From CAVZVZ01 sp963778895 (lineage in GTDB: Bacteria; Actinomycetota; Acidimicrobiia; Acidimicrobiales; Acidimicrobilacustridaceae): 64,000 nucleotides of DNA. A model generated the notes under the pieces. That model ran no database searches, was not told where the DNA came from, and saw nothing but the letters and a program-made list of their open reading frames with translations. The stretch's first letter is position 1, and every line of letters starts with the position of its first letter. The position numbers and the translations under genes are program-made. The DNA is taken from contig CAVZVZ010000005.1 in assembly GCA_963778895.1 (NCBI GenBank), positions 62,001-126,000 of the forward strand, read 5' to 3'. This document shows positions 18,270 through 27,669 of this stretch, in pieces.

Positions 18270-18376
18270 CACTCAACCGACGAGATGTCCTGGTACCTGA
18301 GCGGGGGGTTGTCCGGGTCCGCAGCGAAGGTGGCTACCCGTTCCACCGGAGCCGCGATGGTCAGCTCGGTTCTGAC
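18270..18376 (-). pseudogene. N-terminal fragment of an SRPBCC-family gene
   Basis: About 35 residues (RTELTIAAPVERVATFAADP, then RYQDISSVEW) match the first strand and helix of START-like SRPBCC proteins. Similarity stops where the downstream end of the double-HTH gene begins, and the rest of the domain is missing. It is a truncated remnant. Confidence 0.5.
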
Positions 18377-18459
18377 ATCGACCTGCGTGCAGACATGTTG
18401 CTCCAAGGTGCGCCGGCGGACAGCATTCCTCGATCACCTGCTCGAGGGTGGGGCCAGGT

Positions 18460-18594
18460 CAGTCACGATCTCGAATCGTCGCGTGCGATTTCTTCACCGT
18501 CGACACCGTCCTGCCCCGCCGCTACTCCGTGCTGTTCTTCATCGAACTCGAAACGGGCCGCGTGCACCTCGCAGAGATCATGGGCGAGGGTCAT
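18460..18594 (+). pseudogene. Integrase-core (rve) transposase fragment
   Basis: The frame reads IVACDFFTVDTVLPRRYSVL followed by FFIELETGRVHLAEI, the first catalytic-Asp strand region (CDFFTVDT) of an rve/DDE integrase core as in IS-type transposases. Only about 45 residues remain, with no second Asp or Glu. It lies against the 3' end of arsA and marks past transposition here. Confidence 0.65.
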
Positions 18595-20393
18595 CGGGTC
18601 GGTGTGGCGAGGATCGTTGCGCTGGTCGGCTCGGCGAGCCATGGCACGAGCCAGGTGCGTGCGGCCAGTTCGGTTTGCACGCGGTCGAGGTGGCGGTGCT
18701 CGAGAGCTGCGCGGCGGGCGAGGATCGGGTCGCGCGTGCCCGACCGCGTCAGGCTGGCGTTGATCACCCACCCATACGGTTCGATCCCGGCACGGCGAAG
18801 GTCCGCCTGTAGGTCAGCGGCTTCTTGAACCGGTGTTGCCTCGGCGAGGGTCACTAGGAGCACGCGTGTGTAAGTGTCGTCCTGGATGCGCATAAGGGGT
18901 GTGGTGACGCGGCCAGAAATCGATGCAGCGTCGCGCATTACGTCACGGTGATAGGAGCCCGTGCGGTCCAACAGCAACAGCGTGTGGCCGCTGGGCGCGG
19001 TGTCGATGACGACGATGTGATTTCGGCCTTCGCGCAGGAGGTTGGAGAACGCCTGGAACACCGCAAGCTCTTCCGTGCAGGGCGAGCGGAGGTCTTCTTC
19101 GAGCAGCGCCCTTCGCTCGGGGTCGAGGTCTGTCGCCGAGCTGAGCTTCGCGTCGACGTATCGCTGGACCTCGGCGGCAGGGTCGATGCGCGACACGGTG
19201 AGCGTGTCCGGTTGGTTTTCGTCGAGGGCGTCGGTGAACCGTCCAGCGGGATCGGTGGTGGCGAGGTGCACGTCGCGGCCGCGGCGGGCCAGACCCACTG
19301 CAATAGCCTCGGCGATCGTGGTCTTTCCGACACCGCCTTTGCCCATGACCATCACCACGCCCGGGCCCTCGGTGTCGAGCTCGTCGATCAACTCGTCGAT
19401 GCCGTCGCTGACGGGTACGCCGGGTTCCCCGTCGGTCGTGGTGGGGGTTGGCTGGCCGGCGACGAGGGTGCGGAGAGCGGCGATACCGGTCAGGTCGCTG
19501 GGGACGAGTGGTACCTCAGCGATCGCCAGGGAGCTGAGCGGCGAAGGCATGTCGGCCAACGCGCTGCGTTGGCGGTTGGCAAAGGCTTCGGCGACGGGGT
19601 CGCCGGGTAGCGGTTCCTCGAGCAGTCCGTTGATGACGAGACGCTGGTTGGTGACGCCGAGTACGGACAGTTCCGCGGCCGCGCGTGCGGCCTCCCGTAG
19701 CGAGGTGCGGTCAGCGCGGCTCACCAAAACGACCGTCGTCTGACGCGGATCCCGCAGCACCGTCACCGTGTCTTCATACAGGTCGCGCTTGCCTTCGAGG
19801 GAGGCGAGCGGCCCGAGACAACTCGCCGCTGCCGGTGTGGTCTCGAGGTAGGTGCTCCACGCCGCGGGCAGGCTCAACAACCGAAGCGTATGCCCGGTCG
19901 GAGCCGTGTCGAAGATGATGCAGTCGAATGCGTCCGTCGAGTCGGGTGACCCCAGAAGAAGACTGAACTGGTCGAACGCCGCAACCTCGACGGTGCACTG
20001 GCCCGACAGCTGTTCCTCCATGCTCGCCAGTTCTGATGGCGGCACCACTCCTCGATACGGCGCCAGAGTGCGGTTGCGATAGGCCGCGGCCGCCGCGTCG
20101 GGATCGATGTTGACCGCGAACAGACCCGCCACGTTGACGACCGGCGTCGGGTCCTGGCCGACGCGGGTGGCGAACACATCATCGAGGTTCGAAGCCGGGT
20201 CCGTGCTCACTACGAGCACCCGTTGGCCTTGGTCCGCGAGCGCCACGGCCGTGGCGGCACCGATGGTGGTCTTGCCGACCCCGCCCTTCCCAGCGAACAA
20301 CAGGCGTCGCGTGACCACCTCCGTCCAATCGACCCTCGGGATCGCGGTGTAGCCGACCGTTCCACGAGGGCTTGAATCAGGTCCATCGATCAC
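18591..20393 (-). CDS. arsA: Two-domain ArsA arsenite-translocating ATPase
   Basis: Cytosolic ATPase that energises arsenite efflux with a membrane transporter. The 600 residues hold two homologous halves: P-loop GKGGVGKTT at residues 35-43 with DTAPTGHT near 163, and P-loop MGKGGVGKTT near 345 with DTAPSGHT near 467. Cysteines that bind As(III) in known ArsA proteins appear to have counterparts in SGQCTVEV, AASCLGPL and SPCTEELAVF. The C-terminus is trimmed-looking but the frame is intact. GTG start at 20393. It is transcribed divergently from the arsR-arsC fusion. The expected membrane partner in this window is Acr3; no arsD is seen. Confidence 0.92.
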   Translation of the reverse strand: MIDGPDSSPRGTVGYTAIPRVDWTEVVTRRLLFAGKGGVGKTTIGAATAVALADQGQRVLVVSTDPASNLDDVFATRVGQDPTPVVNVAGLFAVNIDPDAAAAAYRNRTLAPYRGVVPPSELASMEEQLSGQCTVEVAAFDQFSLLLGSPDSTDAFDCIIFDTAPTGHTLRLLSLPAAWSTYLETTPAAASCLGPLASLEGKRDLYEDTVTVLRDPRQTTVVLVSRADRTSLREAARAAAELSVLGVTNQRLVINGLLEEPLPGDPVAEAFANRQRSALADMPSPLSSLAIAEVPLVPSDLTGIAALRTLVAGQPTPTTTDGEPGVPVSDGIDELIDELDTEGPGVVMVMGKGGVGKTTIAEAIAVGLARRGRDVHLATTDPAGRFTDALDENQPDTLTVSRIDPAAEVQRYVDAKLSSATDLDPERRALLEEDLRSPCTEELAVFQAFSNLLREGRNHIVVIDTAPSGHTLLLLDRTGSYHRDVMRDAASISGRVTTPLMRIQDDTYTRVLLVTLAEATPVQEAADLQADLRRAGIEPYGWVINASLTRSGTRDPILARRAALEHRHLDRVQTELAARTWLVPWLAEPTSATILATPTR

Positions 20394-20530
20394 CGTTGGC
20401 GGTCTCCTTCGCGCACGCTCACCCTAGGCAGCGATCCTCCCCGACCTGGTACGCCGAGCCGACCCGCAACCCACCGCTCATTAACTCAGCAGAACTTGAC
20501 TCAAGATATGTCGATAGAGAGGATGTCGTC
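20394..20530. promoter_or_regulatory. Divergent arsA / arsR-arsC control region
   Basis: This 137-bp gap must hold promoters for both directions. On the plus strand TTAACT at 20481-20486 and GATATG at 20505-20510 (18-bp spacing) are a plausible promoter. TTGACT at 20496 followed by TGTCGATAGAG also occurs, in near-identical order, upstream of cadI (23436-23461), so it may be part of an ArsR operator. Confidence 0.45.
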
Positions 20531-21202
20531 ATGAATCGATCTGCGGCCTTGGAGACACGAGCGGCGCGTCACGCCGCGTTGGGTGATCGGGCTCGGTTGG
20601 AGATCGTCGATGAACTGTCGGTGTCGGACCGGGCGCCTGTCGAGCTGCGCCGGCGTCTCGACATGGAGTCGAATTTGCTCGCGCATCACCTCGACGTGCT
20701 CGAGCGTGTCGGGCTGATCGAGCGGTCTCGCTCGAGCGGTGACGGGCGCCGCCGCTACCTGCGCCTGCTGCCCGGGGCGCTCGAGGGGCTCGCACCTGGC
20801 CGACGGGTGCGGCTCGGATCCGCGCTGTTCGTGTGCAGCGCGAACTCGGCGCGTTCTCAGCTGGCTGCCGCGCTTTGGCGCGAGGCCACCGGCAAGCCGG
20901 CCAGGTCAGCGGGAACCCATCCGGCCGAACGTGTTCACCCCGGAGCCGTCGCTGCCGCTCGGCGCGCGGGACTGGATCTGCAAGGAGCTCGGCCCCAGGG
21001 CCTCGCCGGCATCAAGGCGTTGCCGCCGCTGGTGATCACGGTTTGTGACCGAGCGCACGAAGAACTCGGCGCCGATGACACCTGGTGGCACTGGTCGATC
21101 TCCGACCCTGTCCCGGTCGGCAGCAAGACCGCCTTCAACGCGGCGTTGGTCGAGCTTCGGGACCGGATCCGCGCCGTCGTCGCAGTGGCGGAATCATCAT
21201 GA
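20531..21202 (+). CDS. ArsR regulator fused to an ArsC-type phosphatase-fold domain
   Basis: Fusion of 223 residues. Residues about 5-90 are a winged-helix ArsR domain (LGDRARLEIVDELSVSDRAP, then NLLAHHLDVLERVGLIERSR). Residues about 97-220 are an LMW-phosphatase/arsenate-reductase domain with the CX5R loop CSANSAR and a late SDPVPVG carrying the general-acid Asp. It probably senses arsenic and represses the operon while also reducing or binding arsenate; whether both parts are active is inferred. ATG at 20531. Its stop overlaps the aquaporin start (ATGA). Confidence 0.85.
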   Translation: MNRSAALETRAARHAALGDRARLEIVDELSVSDRAPVELRRRLDMESNLLAHHLDVLERVGLIERSRSSGDGRRRYLRLLPGALEGLAPGRRVRLGSALFVCSANSARSQLAAALWREATGKPARSAGTHPAERVHPGAVAAARRAGLDLQGARPQGLAGIKALPPLVITVCDRAHEELGADDTWWHWSISDPVPVGSKTAFNAALVELRDRIRAVVAVAESS

Positions 21203-21951
21203 GCGACGAGCTGCATCCGAGCGACCTCGAGCTGGGCGTCGAGGTCGAGACCGGCATCGGTGAGCTGCGCCTCGATCTGACCCGCCGCCTGGCCGCCGAA
21301 GCGTTCGGGACCGGAATGTTGATCGTGGCCGTGATCGGCTCCGGGATCATGGCCAGCCGACTGTCGTCCGGCGACGTCGGCCTCCAGCTGTTGGAGAACG
21401 CGGCCGCCACCGCCGCCGCGTTGGTTGGACTGATCTTGATGTTCGCAGCGGTATCCGGCGCGCACTTCAATCCTGTCGTCAGCCTTCTCGACCGGATGTT
21501 GGGCACCACCAGAACACGCGACACCGGTCTCTACATCGTCGCCCAGGTGATTGGTGGGTGCCTCGGGGCGATGCTCGTCAACGCGATGTTCGAGCTGCCC
21601 GCGGTGAACATCTCCACCCACATCCGGTCCTCTCCCGCACTGTGGCTTTCCGAGGTGGTCGCAACGGTGACGCTGTTGTTGTTGATCCAGGGTTGCGTAC
21701 GCACCGGGCGCGCCAACGTGATCCCCTTCGCGGTCGGGGTTTGGATCGGTGGCGCCTACTGGTTCACCTCCTCGACCAGCTTCGGCAACCCGGCCGTCAC
21801 GGTCGCACGCACTCTGTCGGACAGCTTCGCGGGGATCGCCCCGTCGTCGGCGCCGATGTTCATTGTCATGCAACTCATCGGCATGGTGATCGCGTTCGGG
21901 CTCGTCCGCCTCTTCTATCCGCATAACCATTCGGAGAACGCCGATGCCTGA
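21199..21951 (+). CDS. Aquaporin/MIP family channel of the arsenic operon
   Basis: A 250-residue six-span membrane channel with the two pore half-helix motifs as HFNPVVS and GNPAVTVAR; the first NPA is altered to NPV and the Arg of the selectivity filter is kept. MIP channels in ars operons (AqpS type) let arsenite leave down its gradient after arsenate reduction, and that role is inferred here from context. Start at 21199 is coupled to arsR-arsC; the stop overlaps the next arsC by 8 bp. Confidence 0.88.
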   Translation: MSDELHPSDLELGVEVETGIGELRLDLTRRLAAEAFGTGMLIVAVIGSGIMASRLSSGDVGLQLLENAAATAAALVGLILMFAAVSGAHFNPVVSLLDRMLGTTRTRDTGLYIVAQVIGGCLGAMLVNAMFELPAVNISTHIRSSPALWLSEVVATVTLLLLIQGCVRTGRANVIPFAVGVWIGGAYWFTSSTSFGNPAVTVARTLSDSFAGIAPSSAPMFIVMQLIGMVIAFGLVRLFYPHNHSENADA

Positions 21952-22388
21952 CCGTGACATCGCTGATACCCGGCCCGAGGTCCTGTTCGTCTGTGTCCAC
22001 AACGCCGGTCGCTCCCAGATGGCCGCGGCGCTGCTCGCCCACCACGCCTGTGGCCGGGTCGTGGTCCGTTCCGCCGGTTCGGCCCCAGCGGAGGACATCA
22101 ACCCGGCCGTCATCGAGGCCATGGCTGAGCTCGGCATCGACCTGCGCGCCGCCGGCGCGCATCCCAAGAGGCTCGACGACGCGGCGGTACGACGCTTCGG
22201 ATGTGGTGATCACGATGGGGTGCGGCGACGCATGCCCGATCTACCCGGGCAAACGGTACGAGGACTGGAAACTCGACGACCCCGCCGGCCAGGACGTCGA
22301 CGCGGTACGCCCCATCCGAGACGAGATCGACCGCCGCATCCGTGGGTTGATCGACGACCTGCTCCCGCTTGCCGGCGCCGACGACTGA
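21944..22388 (+). CDS. arsC: Arsenate reductase ArsC (LMW-phosphatase type), frameshifted
   Basis: Reduces arsenate to arsenite, probably with a thioredoxin or mycothiol partner. The first frame gives VLFVCVHNAGRSQMAAALL with the CX5R-type catalytic loop and AEDINPAVIEAMAELGIDL. After PKRLDDAAVR the genuine continuation ASDVVITMGCGDACPIYPGK and YEDWKLDDPAGQDVDAVRPI lies in the next frame. Removing a C near 22193 restores a protein of about 147 residues. The start overlaps the aquaporin stop. Confidence 0.85.
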
Positions 22389-22400
22389 AAGGAGATCGCC

Positions 22401-23049
22401 GTGAATAAAGGCCTCAACGACCTCCGCCTCGACCAGCAACACCTCGTGCGCTCAGTGACATCGCGGCTCGAACCGCAATATGCCGGGACGTTCGGACCGG
22501 AGACCATCGAACGATTCGTGCTCGACTCGCTCGACCGACTCCTGCCTACCGCCAAGATCACGACCTACCTCCCGGTGCTCGCCGAGAGGTTCGCGAACCA
22601 ACGACTCCGACGCGCTCGCCCGCCTCGAAGGCACCCTCCCCTCGATGGTGCCCGGTGTGCTGTTCCTGTGCGTACACAACGCGGGCCGCTCACAAATGGC
22701 TGCGGGATGGCTGCGTCACCTCGCCGAGGACCGGGCCGTCGTTTGGTCCGGAGGCTCCGAACCGAACTCCGAGATCAATCCCGCCGCGGTCGCCGCTATG
22801 GCCGAGGTCGGCATCGACATCACCGACGAGTTCCCCAAACCGTGGACCGACGAGATCGTCCGCGCTGCGGATGTCGTCATCACCATGGGTTGCGGCGATG
22901 CCTGTCCCCTCTACCCCGGCAAACGGTACGAGGATTGGGAACTTGCCGACCCCGATGGCAAGAACATCGAATCGGTCCGCCCGATCCGCGACGAGATCCG
23001 GGCCCGCGTCGAAGCGCTCATGGCATCAATCGGCGTCGACCCGACCTGA
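22401..23049 (+). CDS. arsC: Second ArsC with N-terminal three-helix extension, frameshifted
   Basis: The first about 70 residues (LDQQHLVRSVTSRLEPQYAG and ETIERFVLDSLDRLLPTAKI) form a helical domain seen at the N-terminus of some actinobacterial ArsC proteins. The reductase domain follows: GVLFLCVHNAGRSQMAAGWL, SEPNSEINPAAVAAMAEVGI, DVVITMGCGDACPLYPGK. The two parts are in different frames; an extra C near 22611 separates them. Restored length is about 215 residues. GAAAGGAGA precedes the ATG at 22401. It is a close paralogue of the upstream arsC. Confidence 0.85.
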
Positions 23050-23065
23050 CCTACACCGACGCGAT

Positions 23066-23395
23066 CTACGGGGCGAGCGCGGCTTGCAGAGCTTCGAGCC
23101 GCTCCGGGACCACTCGATACCAAGCCCACTTGCCACGCTTGTCCCGCGACAACAACCCGGCGTCGACCAGCAGCGCCAAATGGTGCGACACCGTCGGCTG
23201 CGACCGCCCGACAGGCTCCACCAGATCACACGCACACGCCTCGCCCGTCTCCGACGCGGCAACCAACGACAGCAAACGCAACCGGGCCGGATCAGCCAGC
23301 GCCTTGAACGCCGCCGCGAGATCCTCTGCGTCGGACTCGTCGAGCACCCCTGCAGTAACCGGAGCACAACACCCGTCGAACATCTGGACCTTCAC
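23066..23395 (-). CDS. arsR: ArsR-family arsenic/metal-responsive repressor
   Basis: A 109-residue winged-helix repressor: FKALADPARLRLLSLVAASE, then GRSQPTVSHHLALLVDAGLL and wing KRGKWAWYRV. Candidate metalloid ligands are the vicinal cysteines near the N-terminus (DGCCAPV) and ACACDL at the start of the recognition region. It should release DNA on binding arsenite or a related soft metal. It is convergent with arsC and divergent from cadI, and probably represses both itself and cadI through the 116-bp shared gap. Confidence 0.9.
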   Translation of the reverse strand: MKVQMFDGCCAPVTAGVLDESDAEDLAAAFKALADPARLRLLSLVAASETGEACACDLVEPVGRSQPTVSHHLALLVDAGLLSRDKRGKWAWYRVVPERLEALQAALAP

Positions 23396-23510
23396 ACCAA
23401 CCTCGATTCCAGATCAATTGAGACCCAAGAACGTATTGACTTCTGTCGATGCATTGATAGAGTGACCAATACATCGATAATCGTCAATGTACCTTAGCCG
23501 GAGGAATCCC
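23396..23510. promoter_or_regulatory. Divergent arsR / cadI promoter and candidate ArsR operator
   Basis: For cadI, TTGATA at 23454-23459 and GATAAT at 23476-23481 (16-bp spacing) form a good sigma-70-type promoter, with GGAGG at 23500-23504 before the GTG at 23511. Inverted elements CATTGA and TCAATG flank the spacer, and TTGACT with TGTCGAT at 23436-23451 resembles the region before the arsR-arsC fusion. The ArsR of 23066-23395 is the likely binder. Confidence 0.55.
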
Positions 23511-23990
23511 GTGTCACGAGTACAGCTCGCTCTCAATGTCACCGACATCGACAAAGCCGTCGACTTCTACTCCAAGCTGTTCGGCACCGAGCCGGCCAAG
23601 CGCAAGCCCGGCTACGCAAACTTCGCCATCGCCGATCCGCCGCTGAAGCTCGTCCTTTTCGAAGGCCCCGAAGGTGCCACCCTCAACCACCTCGGCGTCG
23701 AAACCGAGAACGCGGCGGAGGTCGAAGCCGCCGAGGCTCGTCTGTCCGACACAGGGCTGGAGACCACCGGGATCGATGACACCATCTGTTGCTATGCCAC
23801 CAAGGTCGAGACCTGGGTCACCGACCCCGATGGCGCGAAATGGGAGTGGTATGTCAAGACCGGTGACTCGGACCAGCTCGCCAACCAGGTCCTCGGCGAA
23901 GGCGAGACCGCAACCTGCTGCGCGCCCGCCGCGGCCGAACCTGTGACGCTCGGCCGAGCGCCAGTGTCCGCCGAATCTGGCTGCTGCTGA
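23511..23990 (+). CDS. cadI: CadI/ArsI-type VOC protein
   Basis: Vicinal-oxygen-chelate fold protein of 159 residues: VQLALNVTDIDKAVDFYSKL, then KRKPGYANFAIADPPLKLVL, LNHLGVETE and WVTDPDGAKWEWYV. Vicinal cysteines (TICCYA) match the arsenic-binding pair of ArsI C-As lyases, and the C-terminus adds CC pairs (TATCCAPA, SGCC). It closely resembles mycobacterial CadI, which is metal-induced. Activity may be demethylation of trivalent organoarsenicals or metal binding. GTG start with GGAGG 7 bp upstream. The dioxygenase gene follows 8 bp later. Confidence 0.88.
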   Translation: MSRVQLALNVTDIDKAVDFYSKLFGTEPAKRKPGYANFAIADPPLKLVLFEGPEGATLNHLGVETENAAEVEAAEARLSDTGLETTGIDDTICCYATKVETWVTDPDGAKWEWYVKTGDSDQLANQVLGEGETATCCAPAAAEPVTLGRAPVSAESGCC

Positions 23991-23998
23991 ATCCCGCC

Positions 23999-25000
23999 GT
24001 GACTACCGCCGTCCCACACCGCCAACGGCAGCAGTCGCCGGCGGTTTGGCGGGCCGCCGAGATGGCTCGACCATCGGAATGGACCGTCGAACTCGACGAC
24101 GCACATCGCCAGGAGATCGTCGACGCCGCCCGCGAGGCTGCCGCCGCCGGAGCCACCATCGCCTCGCTCCGACAGGACCAGTTCCCGCTGCCGGGTCTGG
24201 CCGACGACATCGCCGCGTGGACCAAGGAGTTGGCGACGGGCCGGGGCTTCTTGCTGTTGCGAGGCTTTCCCGTCGAGGAGTTGACCAGGCCGGAGCTGGA
24301 GCTGGCCTATCTCGGCCTCGGCACCCACCTCGGGATCCCCGCGGGCCAGAACAAGGCGGGAGATGTGCTCACCCACATTCGCGACGAACGCCTCCCAGAC
24401 GCGTCGACGGCTCGGCTCTACCGCACGAACCAACGCCAGGACTTCCACACCGATGGCGCAGACATCATCGGATTGCTGTGCCTGCATGGGGCCCGACGCG
24501 GCGGCGAAAGCCGCATCGTCAGCTCCGGCGCCCTCTACAACGAGATCCTCGAGCGTCGCCCCGACCTCCTCGATGTCCTCTACCAACCCCTGTATTGGGA
24601 CCGACAAGGCGAAGAAGCACCGGGCGAGGATCCGTGGTTCGAGCTCGCGCCGCTCGCCGACCTCGACGGCGTTGCCCGCGTCTTCTACATCGGTTGGTAC
24701 ATCCGCGCCGCGCAACGCCACCCCGACGTCCCCCGCCTCACCGACGCCCAGCGCGACGCGATGACGCTCATGGAGTCCATCGCCAACGACGCAACCTTCC
24801 ACATCAAGATGGACTTCCAGCCCGGTGATGTCCAGCTGATCAACAACGCCCGCGTACTCCACGCGCGCGAGGCCTACGACGACCACGACGACCCCGACCA
24901 GCGACGCCATCTCCTGCGCCTCTGGCTCGCCGCCCACACCTTCACCTCCGTGGAAGCCGAATTACGCGCCGGCATCGGCCAACGGGCCACGTCCCGGTGA
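23999..25000 (+). CDS. TauD/TfdA-family Fe(II)/2-oxoglutarate dioxygenase within the ars operon
   Basis: A 333-residue non-haem iron oxygenase. The 2-His-1-Asp triad is visible as DFHTDGADI and, near the C-terminus, VLHAREAY, followed by RRHLLRLWL with the Arg that holds 2-oxoglutarate. The N-terminal LATGRGFLLLRGFPVEEL is typical of the clade. Substrate is unknown. It lies between cadI (8-bp gap) and acr3 (GTGA overlap), so it is co-translated with arsenic-detoxification genes. A role in oxidising an organic arsenical or a thiol/sulfonate is inference only. Confidence 0.88.
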   Translation: MTTAVPHRQRQQSPAVWRAAEMARPSEWTVELDDAHRQEIVDAAREAAAAGATIASLRQDQFPLPGLADDIAAWTKELATGRGFLLLRGFPVEELTRPELELAYLGLGTHLGIPAGQNKAGDVLTHIRDERLPDASTARLYRTNQRQDFHTDGADIIGLLCLHGARRGGESRIVSSGALYNEILERRPDLLDVLYQPLYWDRQGEEAPGEDPWFELAPLADLDGVARVFYIGWYIRAAQRHPDVPRLTDAQRDAMTLMESIANDATFHIKMDFQPGDVQLINNARVLHAREAYDDHDDPDQRRHLLRLWLAAHTFTSVEAELRAGIGQRATSR

Positions 25001-26087
25001 CCAACATCGAACACGGCGCCGATACCGACTCGGTCACCGCAAAGCTCTCGACGCTCGACCGGTACTTGCCGATATGGATCGGCTTGGCCATGGTCGCCGG
25101 CCTACTGCTCGGCCGATTGATCCCCGACCTGAACACCACCATCGAACGGATCAAAGTCGACACGGTCTCCCTGCCGATCGCCATCGGGCTGCTGGCCATG
25201 ATGTACCCGATCCTCGCCAAGGTCCGCTACAGCCACATCGGCGGCGAGCTCGCCGACCGCCGCACCCTCGCCCTCTCCCTGGTCTTGAACTGGGTGGTCG
25301 GGCCGCTACTCATGTTCACCCTCGCCTGGGTGTTCCTCGCCGACCTCCCCGAGCTGCGCACCGGACTCATCATCGTCGGGCTCGCCCGGTGTATCGCCAT
25401 GGTCCTCATCTGGAACGACCTGGCGCGTGGCAGCCGCGAGCTGGCCGCCGTGCTCGTCGCTATCAACTCGCTGTTCCAGATCGTCATGTATTCGGTGCTC
25501 GGCTGGTTCTACCTGTCGGTGCTTCCCGGCTGGCTCGGCCTCGACACAGCCGACCTCGACGTCTCGCTGTGGGCTATCGCCAAGTCGGTGTTCATCTTCC
25601 TCGGCATCCCACTCGCCGCCGGTTTCTTGACCCGCACCATCGGCGAAGCGCGCAAAGGCACCGACTGGTACGAGAACACCTTCCTGCCACGCATCGGACC
25701 GATCGCGCTCTACGGGCTTTTGTTCACCATCGTGGTGCTCTTCGCCCTCCAAGGCGACAAGATCACCAACCATCCCCTCGACGTCGCCCGAGTCGCCGTA
25801 CCACTCCTCATCTATTTCGCGCTCATGTGGGGCGGCTCGTTCACGCTCGGCTTCCGCCTACGCTTCCCCTACGAACGCAACGCCTCCGTCGCGTTCACCG
25901 CCGCAGGCAACAACTTCGAACTCGCCATCGCCGTGTCCATCGCGGTCTTCGGTGTCACCTCCGGCCAAGCCCTCGCCGGCACCATCGGCCCCCTCATCGA
26001 AGTCCCCGCCCTCGTAGCGCTCGTCTACGTCTCGCTGTGGGCACGACAACGCTTCTACGCGAACCCCGCCACATCCAGGAGTCACCC

Positions 26088-26091
<4 letters not shown>
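24997..26091 (+). CDS. acr3: Acr3-type arsenite efflux permease
   Basis: A 364-residue, ten-span inner-membrane exporter of arsenite. Conserved features are GLARCIAMVLIWNDLA, with the functionally essential Cys of span 4, and NNFELAIAVSIAVFG, with the essential Glu of span 9. Length matches the family. The start is GTG at 24997 inside the dioxygenase stop (GTGA). The stop overlaps the thiolase start (ATGA). ArsA (18591-20393) may couple to it. Confidence 0.93.
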
Positions 26092-27275
<1,184 letters not shown>

Positions 27276-27357
27276 ACAGCCCCTGCGCAGTGCCATCTCG
27301 AGTCCTGGGGACCTTCGCCTCTGTGCCGTGTACGGCTGGTGTGAACCAAATGGTGGG

Positions 27358-27618
27358 GTGAAGAAGCTCATCGTCGCCGTCATCGCCATCGCCGGCGTTG
27401 CGTTGCTGGCCAAGCTCTTCGGCTCCAAGTTCGAGAACGTCGATTGGGAGAAGCGGTTCGCCTCGATGCCGGACAACGCGCCGCCGAAGTGGATGTTCCG
27501 CAACATCTCCGAGATCCACGACAACACCGAGCGCATCCTCGAACTCCTCGACACCCGCGACGCCGAACGATCTGCGGGGACAAACCCCGAAGGCGTCGCC
27601 GCACCCAACGCAACCTGA
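27358..27618 (+). CDS. Small membrane-anchored hypothetical protein
   Basis: An 86-residue protein: KKLIVAVIAIAGVALLAKLF as a single N-terminal span, then a polar part NVDWEKRFASMPDNAPPKWM and ISEIHDNTERILELLDTRD. It looks like an anchored helical protein of unknown role. The GTG at 27358 follows GGTGG. It lies between the thiolase and the flavoprotein, in the same direction. Confidence 0.6.
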   Translation: MKKLIVAVIAIAGVALLAKLFGSKFENVDWEKRFASMPDNAPPKWMFRNISEIHDNTERILELLDTRDAERSAGTNPEGVAAPNAT

Positions 27619-27669
27619 TCGCTCGACGACGAAGCCCGTCATCGAAAGGCGATGGGACTGGAGGCGAAC

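Noticed and set aside
25074..26087. Upstream extension of the thiolase frame
   Set aside because: Arg/Pro/His-rich reading that is the acr3 gene in another frame; the thiolase fold starts at 26088 with its own ribosome-binding site.
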